From Actinomycetota bacterium (lineage in GTDB: Bacteria; Actinomycetota; Actinomycetes; S36-B12; CAIYMF01): 64,000 bases of DNA. Where the stretch lies: contig JAPLAU010000008.1 of NCBI GenBank assembly GCA_026393115.1, positions 1 through 64,000 on the forward strand, written 5' to 3'. Within the stretch, counting starts at the first letter, position 1; each line of letters begins with the position of its first letter. The notes under the pieces are model-generated. The model searched no databases, was not told where the DNA came from, and saw only the letters and a list, made by a program, of their open reading frames with translations. This document shows positions 54,580-64,000 of the stretch, piece by piece. The translations under genes were made by a program, and so were the position numbers.

Positions 54580-55545
54580 TCAGGGACTGTGGTGCCCGGC
54601 CAGCCAGCGTTCGGCGTCGAGGGCCGCAGCGCAGCCCGAACCGGCAGCGGTAATCGCCTGTCGGTAACTGTGATCGACGAGATCTCCGGCCGCGAAGACG
54701 CCGGACAGGGCCGATCCATTGCTCAAAACTCGAGTGGTGCGCCCCTCGACGTGGACGTACCCGTCGTCGTCAAGGTCGACCTGCCCGGCGACGAGCTCGG
54801 ACCGAGGATCATGGCCAATCGCCACGAATAGCCCCGTAGCGTCGAGTGTGCGGCTTTCGCCCGTGACCGTGTCGCGCAGAGCGAGCCCGCTGACTCGGTC
54901 GTCGCCGAGAACATCGACCACTTCGGTGTTCCAGACCAGATTGAGCTTGGGGTCGTTAAAGGCCCGCTCCTGCATGATCTTGCTTGCCCTGAGCGAATCG
55001 CGACGGTGCAACAGGTGCACGCGGGAGGCGAAACGGGTGAGGAAGGTGGCCTCTTCAATCGCGGAGTCGCCGCCGCCGACTACCGCGATTTCCTGTCCGC
55101 GGAAGAAGAATCCGTCGCAGGTGGCACACCAGGAGACTCCGTGGCCTGACAGCCGCTTCTCGTTGGGCAAACCGAGTTCGCGGTAGGCCGACCCCATGGC
55201 CAAGATGACCGCGTGTGCGTGGTGAGTAGCGCCTTCACCGTCGATGACCGTGTGCGGCCCGTCGTTGTTGAGTTCGATTGTGACGGCGTCGTCGGTGAGA
55301 ATTTCGGTTCCGAAGCGTTCGGCCTGTGCGCGCATCTCTTCCATCAACGCCGGGCCGGTGATTCCTTCGCGGAAGCCGGGGAAGTTCTCTACCTCGGTCG
55401 TGTTCATCAACGCGCCCCCGGCGGTGACCGAACCCTCGAGGAGCAGGGGCGCTAGTTGCGCGCGCGCTGCGTAGACGGCGGCGGTGTAACCGGCAGGGCC
55501 GGAGCCCACAATGATGACCTCACGTGGGTCGGATGTGGCGCTCAC
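54580..55545 (-). CDS. trxB: Thioredoxin reductase
   Basis: 321 aa, GTG start with AAGGAG six bases upstream. FAD-binding [16 protein letters not shown], redox site WCATCDG (Cys140, Cys143), NADPH-binding [15 protein letters not shown], and the C-terminal [20 protein letters not shown]. It transfers electrons from NADPH to thioredoxin. It lies 94 bp after the sigM/anti-sigma pair, which often answers redox or wall stress. Confidence 0.96.
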   Translation of the reverse strand: MSATSDPREVIIVGSGPAGYTAAVYAARAQLAPLLLEGSVTAGGALMNTTEVENFPGFREGITGPALMEEMRAQAERFGTEILTDDAVTIELNNDGPHTVIDGEGATHHAHAVILAMGSAYRELGLPNEKRLSGHGVSWCATCDGFFFRGQEIAVVGGGDSAIEEATFLTRFASRVHLLHRRDSLRASKIMQERAFNDPKLNLVWNTEVVDVLGDDRVSGLALRDTVTGESRTLDATGLFVAIGHDPRSELVAGQVDLDDDGYVHVEGRTTRVLSNGSALSGVFAAGDLVDHSYRQAITAAGSGCAAALDAERWLAGHHSP

Positions 55546-55639
55546 GTCGAACTCCTTCGCTGACGGTGATCCAAGGGCTTCATGTGCGCATAACGCGCAC
55601 GACGCTCTGTGGAATTCCCTTCAGTCTAGGGGACGTAGA

Positions 55640-56335
55640 TTACTGATCAGCAATGACGATCTGCTCAAGAATCGCTGCGTTCTCCGCACCGCAGTTGGTG
55701 GGAACAACCGAGACAGTCAGACCCTTTTCACCGGAGACGCGGCTGGTGATGACGCCGACCGCGGTTCCGCGGAAGGTGGCCATATCGATGGCCACGAGTT
55801 GGGCGGTGGGGGCGTCAGTGATCGCGTCGATGCAGGAGCCAATTGAGTGTGGTGAGGCTGCAAAGGTGCCTGCGAGCGCTGCGGCGTCGGCAGGCGCGAT
55901 GCGTGCCTCGCTCACCGCAGACGTGGCGCTGAGCCCTGCAGTGTTGAGTAATTCTGGAACTTCGGTAGCAAGGTTCGAGGCGCTGTACTCGGTGCCGCTG
56001 GCGAGAACCGGTCCGTCGGCATTGACGATGGTGACATCAGTTGATCGGAAGACGACGGCGCCGAGCGTCAGCAACAGAGCCACCGACGCGGCGACCGCGA
56101 GCGGAGCCATCCAGCGAGGTCGGCGGCGCGAGCTGATATCGATGACGTCAGCGGGAGTCTGTTGGATCAGAGCAGTCTGCGGGGGGAATCGTCTTTGAAG
56201 GTCAGCGACGAGGTCTGCGGGCATGGTGAGGGACGGCAGCGAACTGAGCAGCGAGATTACCGCCATGTCAGAGTCGTGGGGCGCCTCAAACCTCGCCTGG
56301 GCCTCGCGGTCTTCGAGCAGGATGGAATCGCTCAT
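55640..56335 (-). CDS. Anti-sigma factor of SigM
   Basis: 231 aa. A cytoplasmic N-terminal part of about 75 residues is followed by one membrane segment (MAPLAVAASVALLLTLGAVV) and an outside domain. No HxxxCxxC zinc motif is present in the cytoplasmic part. Two cysteines (SIGSCIDAI and VPTNCGAEN) lie in the outside domain and could form a disulfide. Its start overlaps the sigM stop by four bases, the standard layout for a sigma/anti-sigma pair. Confidence 0.8.
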   Translation of the reverse strand: MSDSILLEDREAQARFEAPHDSDMAVISLLSSLPSLTMPADLVADLQRRFPPQTALIQQTPADVIDISSRRRPRWMAPLAVAASVALLLTLGAVVFRSTDVTIVNADGPVLASGTEYSASNLATEVPELLNTAGLSATSAVSEARIAPADAAALAGTFAASPHSIGSCIDAITDAPTAQLVAIDMATFRGTAVGVITSRVSGEKGLTVSVVPTNCGAENAAILEQIVIADQ

Positions 56336-56997
56336 CGCGTTCCCACCTCCTTCACGAGGCTTTCGGCCGAACTCACCTGACTGTCAGGCAATGTTGGGAC
56401 GCGGCCGTCACTCTCGGGGTTCCGCAGATGACCCAAAGTGGCGGCTAGTTTCACTCTCCCGCGTGAACATCGGCTCTTTACCGTGCCTGGCGGGCAGTCG
56501 AGGATTACTGCTGCTTCCTCGACACTCCAGCCCTCAACGTCGATGAGAACCACGGCTGCGGCCTGATCGGGAGGTAGCGCTGCGAGGGCTCGATTGATCT
56601 CGAGGGCGGTTTCGCGCTCGTCCATAGCGTCGCGACGTACGGTAAGCCGACTAGCTTCCGGGGCGAGGTCGTCGTCGGGTAGGGCCACCGTGGGCCGCGA
56701 GGTGCGCCGTCTGACCCGATCGAGGCAGGCATTGACGACAATGCGGTGCAGCCACGTGGTGACAGCAGCATCGCCTCGATACGAGGCAGCATTGCGATAC
56801 GCCGAAATCAGCCCGTCTTGTACGGCGTCGGCCGCTTCCTCGGGATCGCCAAGGGTGCGTAGCGCGACTGACCAGAGCCGATCGCGGTGGCGGCGGAAGA
56901 GTTCGCCGAAGGCGTCAGTGTTGCCCTGGACGTGCAGAGCCATCAGTGCACGGTCATCTAATTCCGTGAGCGGGACACTCCCAGCGTCACTCTCCAT
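56332..56997 (-). CDS. sigM: ECF RNA polymerase sigma factor SigM
   Basis: 221 aa. Region 2 spans DAFGELFRRHRDRLWSVALR through DAVQDGLISAYRNAASYRGD; region 4 spans ALPPDQAAAVVLIDVEGWSV and GTVKSRCSRGRVKL. Its place between trxB and the MurJ/pseudokinase genes is that of mycobacterial SigM. Probably held inactive by the overlapping membrane anti-sigma protein. Confidence 0.92.
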   Translation of the reverse strand: MESDAGSVPLTELDDRALMALHVQGNTDAFGELFRRHRDRLWSVALRTLGDPEEAADAVQDGLISAYRNAASYRGDAAVTTWLHRIVVNACLDRVRRRTSRPTVALPDDDLAPEASRLTVRRDAMDERETALEINRALAALPPDQAAAVVLIDVEGWSVEEAAVILDCPPGTVKSRCSRGRVKLAATLGHLRNPESDGRVPTLPDSQVSSAESLVKEVGTR

Positions 56998-57112
56998 CTG
57001 TAGAGAGTACGGGGGATACCAGTGCCTACGTCACCCGGATGGGTGACAAGTGGATGAATAGTGGTGATTAGTGACGTTTTCGAGCCTGTCACGCTGCAGT
57101 TTTTGGGGGCTA

Positions 57113-58774
57113 TCACCCCAAAACGGCAACTTCGCTGATTCCGCCTTGATAGCCACCATCTGAGGTGGTGGGTACCCGAGTGAGCCACACCAGCACGTAG
57201 CGGGCCGTGACGGGCTTGGGGCTGCGCAGCACGATCTCACCGGGTGCGCTCGCTGCCGTTCCGAATCGTCGAAATGCGTCGGGGTTGTCACCGGGCTTGT
57301 CCGCGGTGCGTATTTCGACGTTGGTTCCCTTACCCAGCAGTGACAAGCGCACCGCCGAGATGGGTCGCGCGGTTCCGAGATCGAGCAGTAGGCCGACACC
57401 GGGTTTTCCTGACAGGTAGTCATCGCTGTACACAACCGTCGTCCAGGCCGTGTCTGTCTTGGAATCAATGGCGAGCGCGGTCTGGTTGGCGTTCTCTTGG
57501 CCATTACCCAGTGGGTCGTAATCGTTCACGCGAACGATGGGAAGCGGCCGTTCGACCTTGGCCACAGGCGACGGCGCGACGGACGGGGTGCTTACTAGCG
57601 GAGCAGCCGCAGACGGCCGAGCAATCACCGGGGCCGGCCCCTTGGAGACCAATTGCCAGCCCATGAGGGCCAGGCCCGCGACGGCGAGCAAAGCGATCAC
57701 CGAGGCGATCAGGCGGCGCCCCACGCGACGACGCGGAAGCGTTGTGGTGAGAGTGGGGATGGGAGTATCGCGAGCCGAACCTACCGAGCTTCGTAGTTCG
57801 GATGAGAGCTCGGCCATGGTTACAAAGCGGACGCTGTCCTTGGGGGCCTGAATTCCCGCGACGGAGCGAGCACAGAGGCTGTCAACAAGTGAAGGAACAG
57901 ACGGCGTGACGCGGCTTGGGAGTGGGACAGAACCTCCCATGCGGGGAGCAGCGGCCACGCCGCTGAGGGATCCGTAAGGCCATCGTCCGGTGACGCAGGC
58001 GTAGAGCAGTCCACCGACTCCGTTCACGTCGGACGTCGCCGGATCGGGATCGGGGTCGCACCCACGCAACACCGCCTCGACGCCAACACCACGCACTCGC
58101 ACGTCACCGTTTTCGGTGAGCAGTACCGAATTGGGGCGAACGCGTCCGTGAGCGATGCCCTCGAGGTGAGACGCCTCAAGGCATTCGGCAACCTCGGCAC
58201 AAATACGCAGCGCGTCGGCTGAAGACAATGGCGCATGGAGCCGTTCGGCCAACGAGTGACCGGGAATCCATTCGGTGACAACCGCGATGTGTGGTTCATT
58301 GTGAAAACGCACATCAACGACGTCGAGCACGTGAATGAGCCGACGGTCTGACACGCGGGCGGCCAGACAGGCAGCTTCACGCAGGTCTTCGGCGCGCTCG
58401 TCAGATGAGGGCAGGAGTCGCACGCCCACCTGACGCCCCAGCACGGGGTCGGTGGCCTGCCACACCTGAGACCCGGCGGCTTCACCCACGAGTACGTCGA
58501 GGTGATAACGCCACACAGCGTCGGCAACCGGTTGAGGCGCCGCCGCAGTTGAAGGGGTAGGAGGGTCAACGACCGACTCATGGGGCTGGGTGTCACCAGG
58601 TGCGCGGGGGGAGTCGACAGAGGTGGGTTGAGGGGCAACATCCTGCGTGTCATCGACAGCCCGAGGCTCGCTGGCCTTGGTCTGTGGGGCAGTACTGCCG
58701 TCGATGGTCACGTGGGTTCCCCGATACGTGGGCAAAGGGTTTTCCACCACGATACGTCCGATTGGGGGTTCCAT
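57113..58774 (-). CDS. Membrane pseudokinase with C-terminal discoidin-like domain
   Basis: 553 aa. A Pro/Thr-rich N-terminus is followed by a kinase-like domain (about 88-330). It is probably inactive: the VAIK Lys site reads VGVRLL, HRDxKPxN reads HGRVRPNSV, and no DFG is seen (VRGVGVEA). One membrane segment (about 355-377) leads to an outside domain resembling a discoidin/galactose-binding fold (NQTALAIDSKTDTAWTTVVY). In mycobacteria an equivalent kinase-like domain is fused to MurJ and recruits FhaA when phosphorylated; here it is a separate protein encoded just upstream of murJ. Confidence 0.85.
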   Translation of the reverse strand: MEPPIGRIVVENPLPTYRGTHVTIDGSTAPQTKASEPRAVDDTQDVAPQPTSVDSPRAPGDTQPHESVVDPPTPSTAAAPQPVADAVWRYHLDVLVGEAAGSQVWQATDPVLGRQVGVRLLPSSDERAEDLREAACLAARVSDRRLIHVLDVVDVRFHNEPHIAVVTEWIPGHSLAERLHAPLSSADALRICAEVAECLEASHLEGIAHGRVRPNSVLLTENGDVRVRGVGVEAVLRGCDPDPDPATSDVNGVGGLLYACVTGRWPYGSLSGVAAAPRMGGSVPLPSRVTPSVPSLVDSLCARSVAGIQAPKDSVRFVTMAELSSELRSSVGSARDTPIPTLTTTLPRRRVGRRLIASVIALLAVAGLALMGWQLVSKGPAPVIARPSAAAPLVSTPSVAPSPVAKVERPLPIVRVNDYDPLGNGQENANQTALAIDSKTDTAWTTVVYSDDYLSGKPGVGLLLDLGTARPISAVRLSLLGKGTNVEIRTADKPGDNPDAFRRFGTAASAPGEIVLRSPKPVTARYVLVWLTRVPTTSDGGYQGGISEVAVLG

Positions 58775-58813
58775 GCGTAGTCATAGCGGCGTCCGGGCTA
58801 ACCCGGAGGTGTG

Positions 58814-60577
58814 TTACCGGCCAAACTTTCGGCCGAGAACAGCCGACACTTCACGCACTTCAGGGATGCGCAGCACCCACGCCACACCGGCAAATACCGC
58901 GAGTCCGACGCAACTTCCTACGACGAGTTCGAGCAGAAGTCCCCAGCGACCGGCCTCAGAAACATAACCCGAGAGCGCTGTGACGACGCCCAGAGTGACC
59001 GCTGCGGTAACCACACCGGCGGCGCCGAGCTTGAGCAAGGTGCCCGCGGTCCTTCTGACTTCCAGTCCACCAAGCCGACGCGAAAGTAGCCACGTGGCAA
59101 GGATGAGAATGACCCAGTAGGCCACCGAGTACGACGCGGCCATCGACACGACCTTGGCGGAGTCAGGGACGAGGTAGAAGACCGGAACCATGATCGCTAG
59201 AAGCAGCACATTGAAGGCGACCGTTAACCAAAACGGTGTCTTGGTGTTCTCAAGCGCATACCAACCGCGCAACAGAATGTAGAAGAGCGTGAACGGGACG
59301 ATGCCGACGAGGAATGCCATGACGACCAAGCCGGTGTAGGTGGCTGACCCATTGGTCGCCGCACCGAAGCCGAAGATCAACCGGGTGAGTCGAGGTGCGA
59401 GCACCATCATGATCGCGCCGATCGGTACCACGATCGCCGCGGCAAGCCGAGCACTCGAGGCCAGACCATCTCCGACAGCTCGCAAGTCACCGTCATGGGC
59501 CGACCTGCTGATGCGCGGCAGCAACGCAGTGACGATGGAAACGGTGATCACTGAGTGCGGCAGGATAAAAATCAGGTGGGCTTTTTGGTACGTGGTCAAA
59601 CCCGCCGGCACGAGTGCGTTGTTCTCGGCAAGTACGTTGGCGAAGGTGGCCAGCCGGGTGATCACGACGTAGCCGAGTTGGTTGACGAGCACCAGTCCGA
59701 TAGTCCACACCGCGAGCGACCCCGTCTTGCGCAATCCGGTTCCGCGCCAGTCGAATCGTGGATGCCACATGTATCCAGAGCGCCACAGCACGGGAAGCAA
59801 AATGAGTGCTTGAGCGGCGACCCCGATCGTGGTTCCAATTCCGAGCCACGCAACTTGCCCTGGCTCGAGTACGCCATCGCTAGCAGCATTCGAGCCAGCA
59901 ACAGCGAGGAAGCCGAGAAACACCGCGATGGCGATGACGTTGTTGATGATGGGGGCGAACATCGGTGCGCCGAAATGTCCGCGCGCATTGAGTACCTGCG
60001 AAAACACGGTGTAGGCGCCGTAGAAAAGTATCTGGGGTAAGCAGAATTGGGCGAAGGCAACGGCCATCGCGCGCTGCGGTTCGGTGTAGGCACTTGTCGC
60101 GTACAGGCTGACGATCCACGGCGCGAGTACTACGGCGAGCACCGTGACAATGAGCAGGCCTGTGATCACCAGCGTCAGCAGTCGGTCGGCATAGGCATCG
60201 CCCGCGTCGACGTCATCTTTCATATGGCGTACGAGTTGCGGGATGAAGACCGCGTTGAGGGCGCCGCCGACGACGAGGATGTACACGATGTTGGGCAGTG
60301 TGTTTCCGAGCGAGTAAGCGTCGGCCACGATGAAGAAGCCCAAGGCTGCCGTCATCGCGATATCGCGGCCGACCCCGGTGATTCTCGACACCATCGTGCC
60401 GGCGGCCATTACCGCCGAGTTGCGCAGTAACCCGGCGGGCGCGGACTGCGGAAATGAAACGGCGACATCGCCGGGATCGGATTCACGAGCCGCCTCGGCG
60501 CTGGCTTCCTCAAAATCGTGAATGGAGGGCTGCGCAGCAGTCGGCTCGCTGTCTCCGGCCGTCCCGTTGTTGCTCAC
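58814..60577 (-). CDS. murJ: Lipid II flippase MurJ (MviN)
   Basis: 587 aa with about 14 membrane segments after a 50-residue acidic cytoplasmic N-terminus. MATE-like family features: MAAGTMVSRITGVGRDIAMT, ALNAVFIPQLVRHMKD, and the conserved TYQKAHLIFILPHSVITVSI region. It moves lipid II across the membrane for peptidoglycan synthesis. No fused kinase domain; the pseudokinase gene lies 39 bp downstream in the transcript. The start overlaps the DUF6049 stop by four bases. Confidence 0.94.
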   Translation of the reverse strand: MSNNGTAGDSEPTAAQPSIHDFEEASAEAARESDPGDVAVSFPQSAPAGLLRNSAVMAAGTMVSRITGVGRDIAMTAALGFFIVADAYSLGNTLPNIVYILVVGGALNAVFIPQLVRHMKDDVDAGDAYADRLLTLVITGLLIVTVLAVVLAPWIVSLYATSAYTEPQRAMAVAFAQFCLPQILFYGAYTVFSQVLNARGHFGAPMFAPIINNVIAIAVFLGFLAVAGSNAASDGVLEPGQVAWLGIGTTIGVAAQALILLPVLWRSGYMWHPRFDWRGTGLRKTGSLAVWTIGLVLVNQLGYVVITRLATFANVLAENNALVPAGLTTYQKAHLIFILPHSVITVSIVTALLPRISRSAHDGDLRAVGDGLASSARLAAAIVVPIGAIMMVLAPRLTRLIFGFGAATNGSATYTGLVVMAFLVGIVPFTLFYILLRGWYALENTKTPFWLTVAFNVLLLAIMVPVFYLVPDSAKVVSMAASYSVAYWVILILATWLLSRRLGGLEVRRTAGTLLKLGAAGVVTAAVTLGVVTALSGYVSEAGRWGLLLELVVGSCVGLAVFAGVAWVLRIPEVREVSAVLGRKFGR

Positions 60578-62718
60578 TCGTCCATCGTCCCATCGACCGG
60601 TGGCGCAGGCCTGCCGCGATGCGTTGACCCTCGTACGCGGCGACCGGCATTAATCAGCAGCAGAATCACGAGCACCGCGAAAGCAGCCCCGACAACCCAC
60701 GCCGCGGCACGCGAATAGGCCGATGAACCCACCTGCATCTGCGCCGGCGCGCCAAAGGCCGCACCGCCGGGTGCTGTGAGTCGAACCGTGAGCGACACGG
60801 GATCGCTACCAGTGACTCGGGCGGGTACTTCAACCAGCGTGGTGGATTGTGCGGGCACGGTGACCGGTTCGATCGCGGAGGTGCTCAGTCGCACGCTCGG
60901 GGTGGCTTGAATCGACAAACTCACGGTGACCGGTGAGTCGAGCGTGTTGGCGATGCTGATCGGGATGAAGCCGGTATCTCCGGGGAGTGTGACCGAGCCC
61001 TTCGACACGATGCGTACGCCAGACAGCATGCGGCTCACGTCTGCCCGAGCCGACGCGATGAGCGCGAGGCCGAGTGCACGGTCAGCTCGGAACGCCGATG
61101 ACGCCGAGCGGGCAAGCGATTCGTTGATGGCGGCAGTCGTGACAGCGGAGCCCGCGATCACGTCGCTTACGAGCGTTGTCGACGTTTGTGCTGCAGCGAT
61201 GCGCGACACGTAGTCGGAATTGAGTTCGGCCTTCGTTGCACTCGAGGGGTAGGGCTTCAAAGTGCGCGGAACGCTCGAAGGTTCAGCTCCGAGCAGAGCC
61301 GGCAGACTCGTTGGTCGCACCCACGGGACGGTAGTGATGGCGGTCAGCATTTCAGTGAGGAACGCCGAGTTGGACGACCACTGCAGGGGCGGAGCGATAA
61401 CCACAGTGCGTTGAGTGGCGGGTAGTTCAAGTCCAATGAGCGCGAGGTCACTGATTAGTCGCTGTCGGGCTTGCAGAATGTCGGCGGCGGATTCATGGGT
61501 ACCGGCCGCGATGGAACTGAGCGCCGGATCGCTGATAACGGCGGTGCCCGATCCCACACTGCTCGGCAGCGTCGTCAGTCCAGTTGGCGTGAAGTCGGAC
61601 TCACTGCGAAGTTGGCTGCCTGAGACCAACACCGCAAGGGGAGCGGCGTCGCTGATAGCGCGCAGAGTGGGCTCGTCGACAAAGCCGTTGTCGGGCCACG
61701 CCAGCGTCGACACCACAGGATGTCGAAGAGTGGCACTGGACCGCGGTGCGGCCGAGGTGATGGCACGAACGACTTCACGCACCATAGATCCGCGCACCAG
61801 GGCCACGTCATCGGGACACGCATACGGCAGGGCAAGAACCGCTGATTGGGCGGTGACACGACGCACTGCGTCGAGCCACGTTGCGGCCTGGTCGGAGGCC
61901 GTGCCCGCCACGAGTTGATTACCCTCGTGCACGCGATAGCCGGAGGTCATCGCATCGACGGTTTCGAGCAGTGCCGGGTCAACCAACCACGTCAGCGCGC
62001 TGCCGTGGGGACTTCCTGCATCGACGAGAACTCGCAGCCTGCCTCCGGGCGACACATCGCGCGGAATCTGATCATTGAGGAGAACGCCATCGCTGTCGAC
62101 CGCCGGCGTATCGGTCAGCGGCCACAGTGTGACGAGGCCGGTAACGGGGGTTTCAGCGGGACTTGGAAGCCATGGCAGGAATGTGCGCCCGAGGCCTACG
62201 CGCGTGAGGTTGCCGTCACCCGGATCGGACTGCGCCTCAACGGCGAGCAGGTACACACCGGCGCTGCCAAGTGCGAGTGTTGCCATGGGCACGGTGAGGA
62301 TGAACGGAGCTGTTTGCCCGGGCCGCAGATCGGCGATAGGGGGAGTGCGGGTTCCGCCAACGCCCGAACCATTAGGGGAACTGGTTCCGTTGCTGATGTC
62401 GACAAGTGTCTTGCGATCGGCGAGCGGTTCGCCGCCGACGCGCAATCGCACCGTGACGCCGAGAACAGTTTCGCCCGACGTGTTCGCCACCGTTCCGGTC
62501 AGCGTGAGGGTGTCAGTCGCAAGCGGCGCAAGCGGCGTGAGTGACGTGATCGCGATGGTCACGGGGGGCGGAGTTTCGGCGGCCACGCTGCTGGTGATCG
62601 CCGATGGAAGAATTACCGCAGCGAGGACGACAAGAACTGACAGTGCCGCCCTTCGAGTACGGCCTGCTCGCGTCACGCCTGCTTGTCTGGCGCGTGACTG
62701 CTCGCCTGCTCGCGTCAC
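60574..62718 (-). CDS. DUF6049 secreted/membrane-anchored protein
   Basis: 714 aa, GTG start overlapping the NUDIX stop. A twin-Arg-containing basic N-terminus and signal peptide ([20 protein letters not shown]) lead to a large outside part with beta-rich domains at both ends, and a C-terminal membrane anchor (about 664-684) with a basic tail. It matches the actinobacterial family represented by mycobacterial Rv3909, always beside murJ; function unknown. The first 22 residues show a duplicated VTRAG motif. Confidence 0.88.
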   Translation of the reverse strand: MTRAGEQSRARQAGVTRAGRTRRAALSVLVVLAAVILPSAITSSVAAETPPPVTIAITSLTPLAPLATDTLTLTGTVANTSGETVLGVTVRLRVGGEPLADRKTLVDISNGTSSPNGSGVGGTRTPPIADLRPGQTAPFILTVPMATLALGSAGVYLLAVEAQSDPGDGNLTRVGLGRTFLPWLPSPAETPVTGLVTLWPLTDTPAVDSDGVLLNDQIPRDVSPGGRLRVLVDAGSPHGSALTWLVDPALLETVDAMTSGYRVHEGNQLVAGTASDQAATWLDAVRRVTAQSAVLALPYACPDDVALVRGSMVREVVRAITSAAPRSSATLRHPVVSTLAWPDNGFVDEPTLRAISDAAPLAVLVSGSQLRSESDFTPTGLTTLPSSVGSGTAVISDPALSSIAAGTHESAADILQARQRLISDLALIGLELPATQRTVVIAPPLQWSSNSAFLTEMLTAITTVPWVRPTSLPALLGAEPSSVPRTLKPYPSSATKAELNSDYVSRIAAAQTSTTLVSDVIAGSAVTTAAINESLARSASSAFRADRALGLALIASARADVSRMLSGVRIVSKGSVTLPGDTGFIPISIANTLDSPVTVSLSIQATPSVRLSTSAIEPVTVPAQSTTLVEVPARVTGSDPVSLTVRLTAPGGAAFGAPAQMQVGSSAYSRAAAWVVGAAFAVLVILLLINAGRRVRGSTHRGRPAPPVDGTMDE

Positions 62719-63497
62719 GCGCTGTCGGCCCCCGCGTGCCCCTCGTCAGCGTCACTCAACCCCGGCTTCAGGGCGCGGACATCGACGTGGAAGCCCGCAT
62801 CCGCAAGCAATCCGGGAACACGCTCCAACAGCCTGCGCTCGTCGGCATAGCCCAACCGCGTGGGCAGTTCCGCCACCGGAACCCAGGCCACTTCTTCCAC
62901 TTCAATGTCTTCGTCCGACAGGTCACCGCCCGTGGCTTCAAGCACGAAGTGGTGCACGGTCTTGTGAATGCGTCGACCTTCGGCCACGAACCAAAAATCA
63001 ATGACTCCGAGTGGGGCGATGACCCGTGAATAAATTCCGGTCTCTTCCTGCGCCTCACGAACGGCGGCCTGTTCGGCCGTTTCGCCTTCTTCCAGATGGC
63101 CCTTGGGCATCGACCACACCAGTCGCTTGCGACGATCGAGCCGGCCAATCAGAGCAGCCTCGATCTGACCGCCGTCGAGTCGCAGGACCAAGCCGCCCGC
63201 GCTGGTTTCCTCGACGCGGGTCAGGCGACGGGTGCGAGTCGACTTAGCGGCTGTCTTCGAGGCGGGTTTCGAGGCAGGTTTCGGGCCGGGTTTCGGGCCA
63301 GGTTTGTCGGATTGTGTGGTCGAACTCCTGCGCGAAGGCTTCCGGTTCGCGTTGGATGTGCGGTTATCCGTAGCCCGTTCAGGTTGAGGCGACGGCTCAG
63401 ACGCTGTACTGCCACCGACCGCATCGCGCTCTGAAGACGGGGTTGGCGAGCTCGTCGGCTTCGTCTCCCCGCCTCCCGGTTCAAGGGTGGTGGACAT
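62715..63497 (-). CDS. NUDIX hydrolase with long basic N-terminal tail
   Basis: 260 aa. The Nudix box (G-x5-E-x7-REUxEExGU) is intact in [20 protein letters not shown] followed by TGI, after WSMPKGHL. The first 90 residues are low-complexity with [17 protein letters not shown] repeats. Position before DUF6049 and divergent from cca corresponds to mycobacterial mutT4. It hydrolyses a nucleoside diphosphate derivative; the exact substrate is not known. Confidence 0.9.
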   Translation of the reverse strand: MSTTLEPGGGETKPTSSPTPSSERDAVGGSTASEPSPQPERATDNRTSNANRKPSRRSSTTQSDKPGPKPGPKPASKPASKTAAKSTRTRRLTRVEETSAGGLVLRLDGGQIEAALIGRLDRRKRLVWSMPKGHLEEGETAEQAAVREAQEETGIYSRVIAPLGVIDFWFVAEGRRIHKTVHHFVLEATGGDLSDEDIEVEEVAWVPVAELPTRLGYADERRLLERVPGLLADAGFHVDVRALKPGLSDADEGHAGADSA

Positions 63498-63552
63498 GGG
63501 GCAAGCCTACGGTGCGCGACCCACGGGGCCGACCACCGTAGGCTGAGACACC

Positions 63553-64000
63553 GTGTCGCCCATCCTCCGTCCGGCTCAGCAGCAGGCCCTTGGGGCCTGG
63601 CTTGACGCTGCCCCGGGTCTGGAGGAACTCGCCGGACGCTTCGAGGCCGCTGGCTGGGAGGTCGCGCTGGTCGGAGGCGCTGTTCGCGATCTGGTGACCC
63701 AGACGGATGCCGACGGTTCCCGCCCCGCACCCATTCCCGTCGACATCGACCTCACGACGAATGCGCACCCGCACGTGGTGCAGCAGCTTGTCGCCGGCTG
63801 GGCGACCGCCGTCTGGGATGTGGGCATCGCCTTCGGCACTGTCGGCGCCACCTACGGCGCCGTTCAATACGAAATCACGACGTACCGCACTGAGTTGTAT
63901 TCGGAAGATTCGCGCAAACCCGAGGTGGCGTACGGAACGTCGCTCGAGGACGATCTACTGCGGCGGGATTTCCGGGTCAACGCCATGGCAGTGCGTCTGC
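63553..64000 (+). CDS. cca: CCA tRNA nucleotidyltransferase, 5' part
   Basis: Truncated by the window end. GTG 63553 begins VSPILRPAQQQALGAWLDAA. The nucleotidyltransferase head domain has VALVGGAVRDL, the metal-binding DIDLTTNAHP (DxD), YEITTYRTELYSED and LLRRDFRVNAMAV. It adds or repairs the tRNA 3' CCA, which matters here because at least two of the three tRNAs in the window do not encode it. Divergent from the NUDIX gene across 55 bp. Confidence 0.95.
   Translation, partial: MSPILRPAQQQALGAWLDAAPGLEELAGRFEAAGWEVALVGGAVRDLVTQTDADGSRPAPIPVDIDLTTNAHPHVVQQLVAGWATAVWDVGIAFGTVGATYGAVQYEITTYRTELYSEDSRKPEVAYGTSLEDDLLRRDFRVNAMAVRL

Overview
The window is an origin-of-replication region from a high-GC (roughly 60%) actinobacterial chromosome. 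Gene order around oriC is the conserved actinobacterial one: cca, NUDIX, DUF6049, murJ, pseudokinase, sigM, anti-sigma, trxB, trxA, cwlM, parB, parA, rsmG, jag, yidC, yidD, rnpA, rpmH, then oriC, dnaA, dnaN, recF, dciA, gyrB, gyrA, DUF3566, tRNA-Ile, and further out ppiA, rhomboid, crgA, pabA, pknB, pbpA, rodA, pstP, fhaB, fhaA, tRNA-Leu. GntR and HAAT-transporter families, DUF1707, DUF2252 and a DLW-39 microprotein agree with Actinomycetota. I cannot assign a genus; a little-studied aquatic or soil lineage is possible but not shown by the sequence. No rRNA, IS element, transposase, prophage or CRISPR array was seen.

Layout, left to right. (1) 1-8.4 kb: tRNA-Leu, then the cell-wall growth and signalling operon fhaA-fhaB-pstP-rodA-pbpA-pknB, then convergent pabA and divergent crgA. 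(2) 8.4-10.8 kb: rhomboid protease and an output-less Cache-HAMP sensor. (3) 10.8-23.9 kb: an aromatic-compound catabolic island. An eleven-gene minus-strand operon holds an FAA-family hydrolase, a VOC extradiol dioxygenase, an FAD monooxygenase, a fused LivG-LivF ATPase, a binding protein, two permeases, a GntR regulator, an SDR, a SnoaL-like protein and BKACE. It is flanked by an alpha/beta hydrolase and a quinone-oxidoreductase-like gene on the plus strand, and the whole block is bracketed by a 48-bp imperfect inverted repeat. (4) 24-34.6 kb: ppiA, a DUF2252 kinase-fold protein, small membrane proteins, a Vps62-domain membrane protein, a nitronate monooxygenase-like gene under a 31-bp palindrome, tRNA-Ala, DLW-39, a 2OG-Fe(II) oxygenase, a membrane protein, a FemAB/GNAT-like protein overlapping a DesVI-like methyltransferase, and tRNA-Ile. 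(5) 34.8-45.2 kb: DUF3566, gyrA, gyrB, dciA, recF, dnaN, oriC, dnaA. (6) 45.2-50.5 kb: rpmH to parB, with two parS sites. (7) 50.5-64 kb: Ddl-like ATP-grasp protein, aminotransferase, cwlM, trxA, trxB, sigM with its anti-sigma factor, pseudokinase, murJ, DUF6049, NUDIX and the start of cca.

Several genes on the two arms probably act together. PknB and PstP set the phosphorylation state of wall-growth regulators; FhaA, the MurJ-adjacent pseudokinase and CwlM are known partners in mycobacteria; RodA, PbpA, CrgA and MurJ build the septum and wall. DnaA, DnaN, Gyr, ParA, ParB and parS organise replication and segregation.

The most unusual items are the catabolic island inside its inverted repeat, two consensus DnaA boxes in tandem beside a perfect hairpin between crgA and the rhomboid gene, the 31-bp operator-like palindrome, a 44-aa duplicated-motif peptide between rsmG and parA, a Ddl homologue with an altered metal-site residue, and a CwlM homologue that seems to lack its catalytic glutamates.
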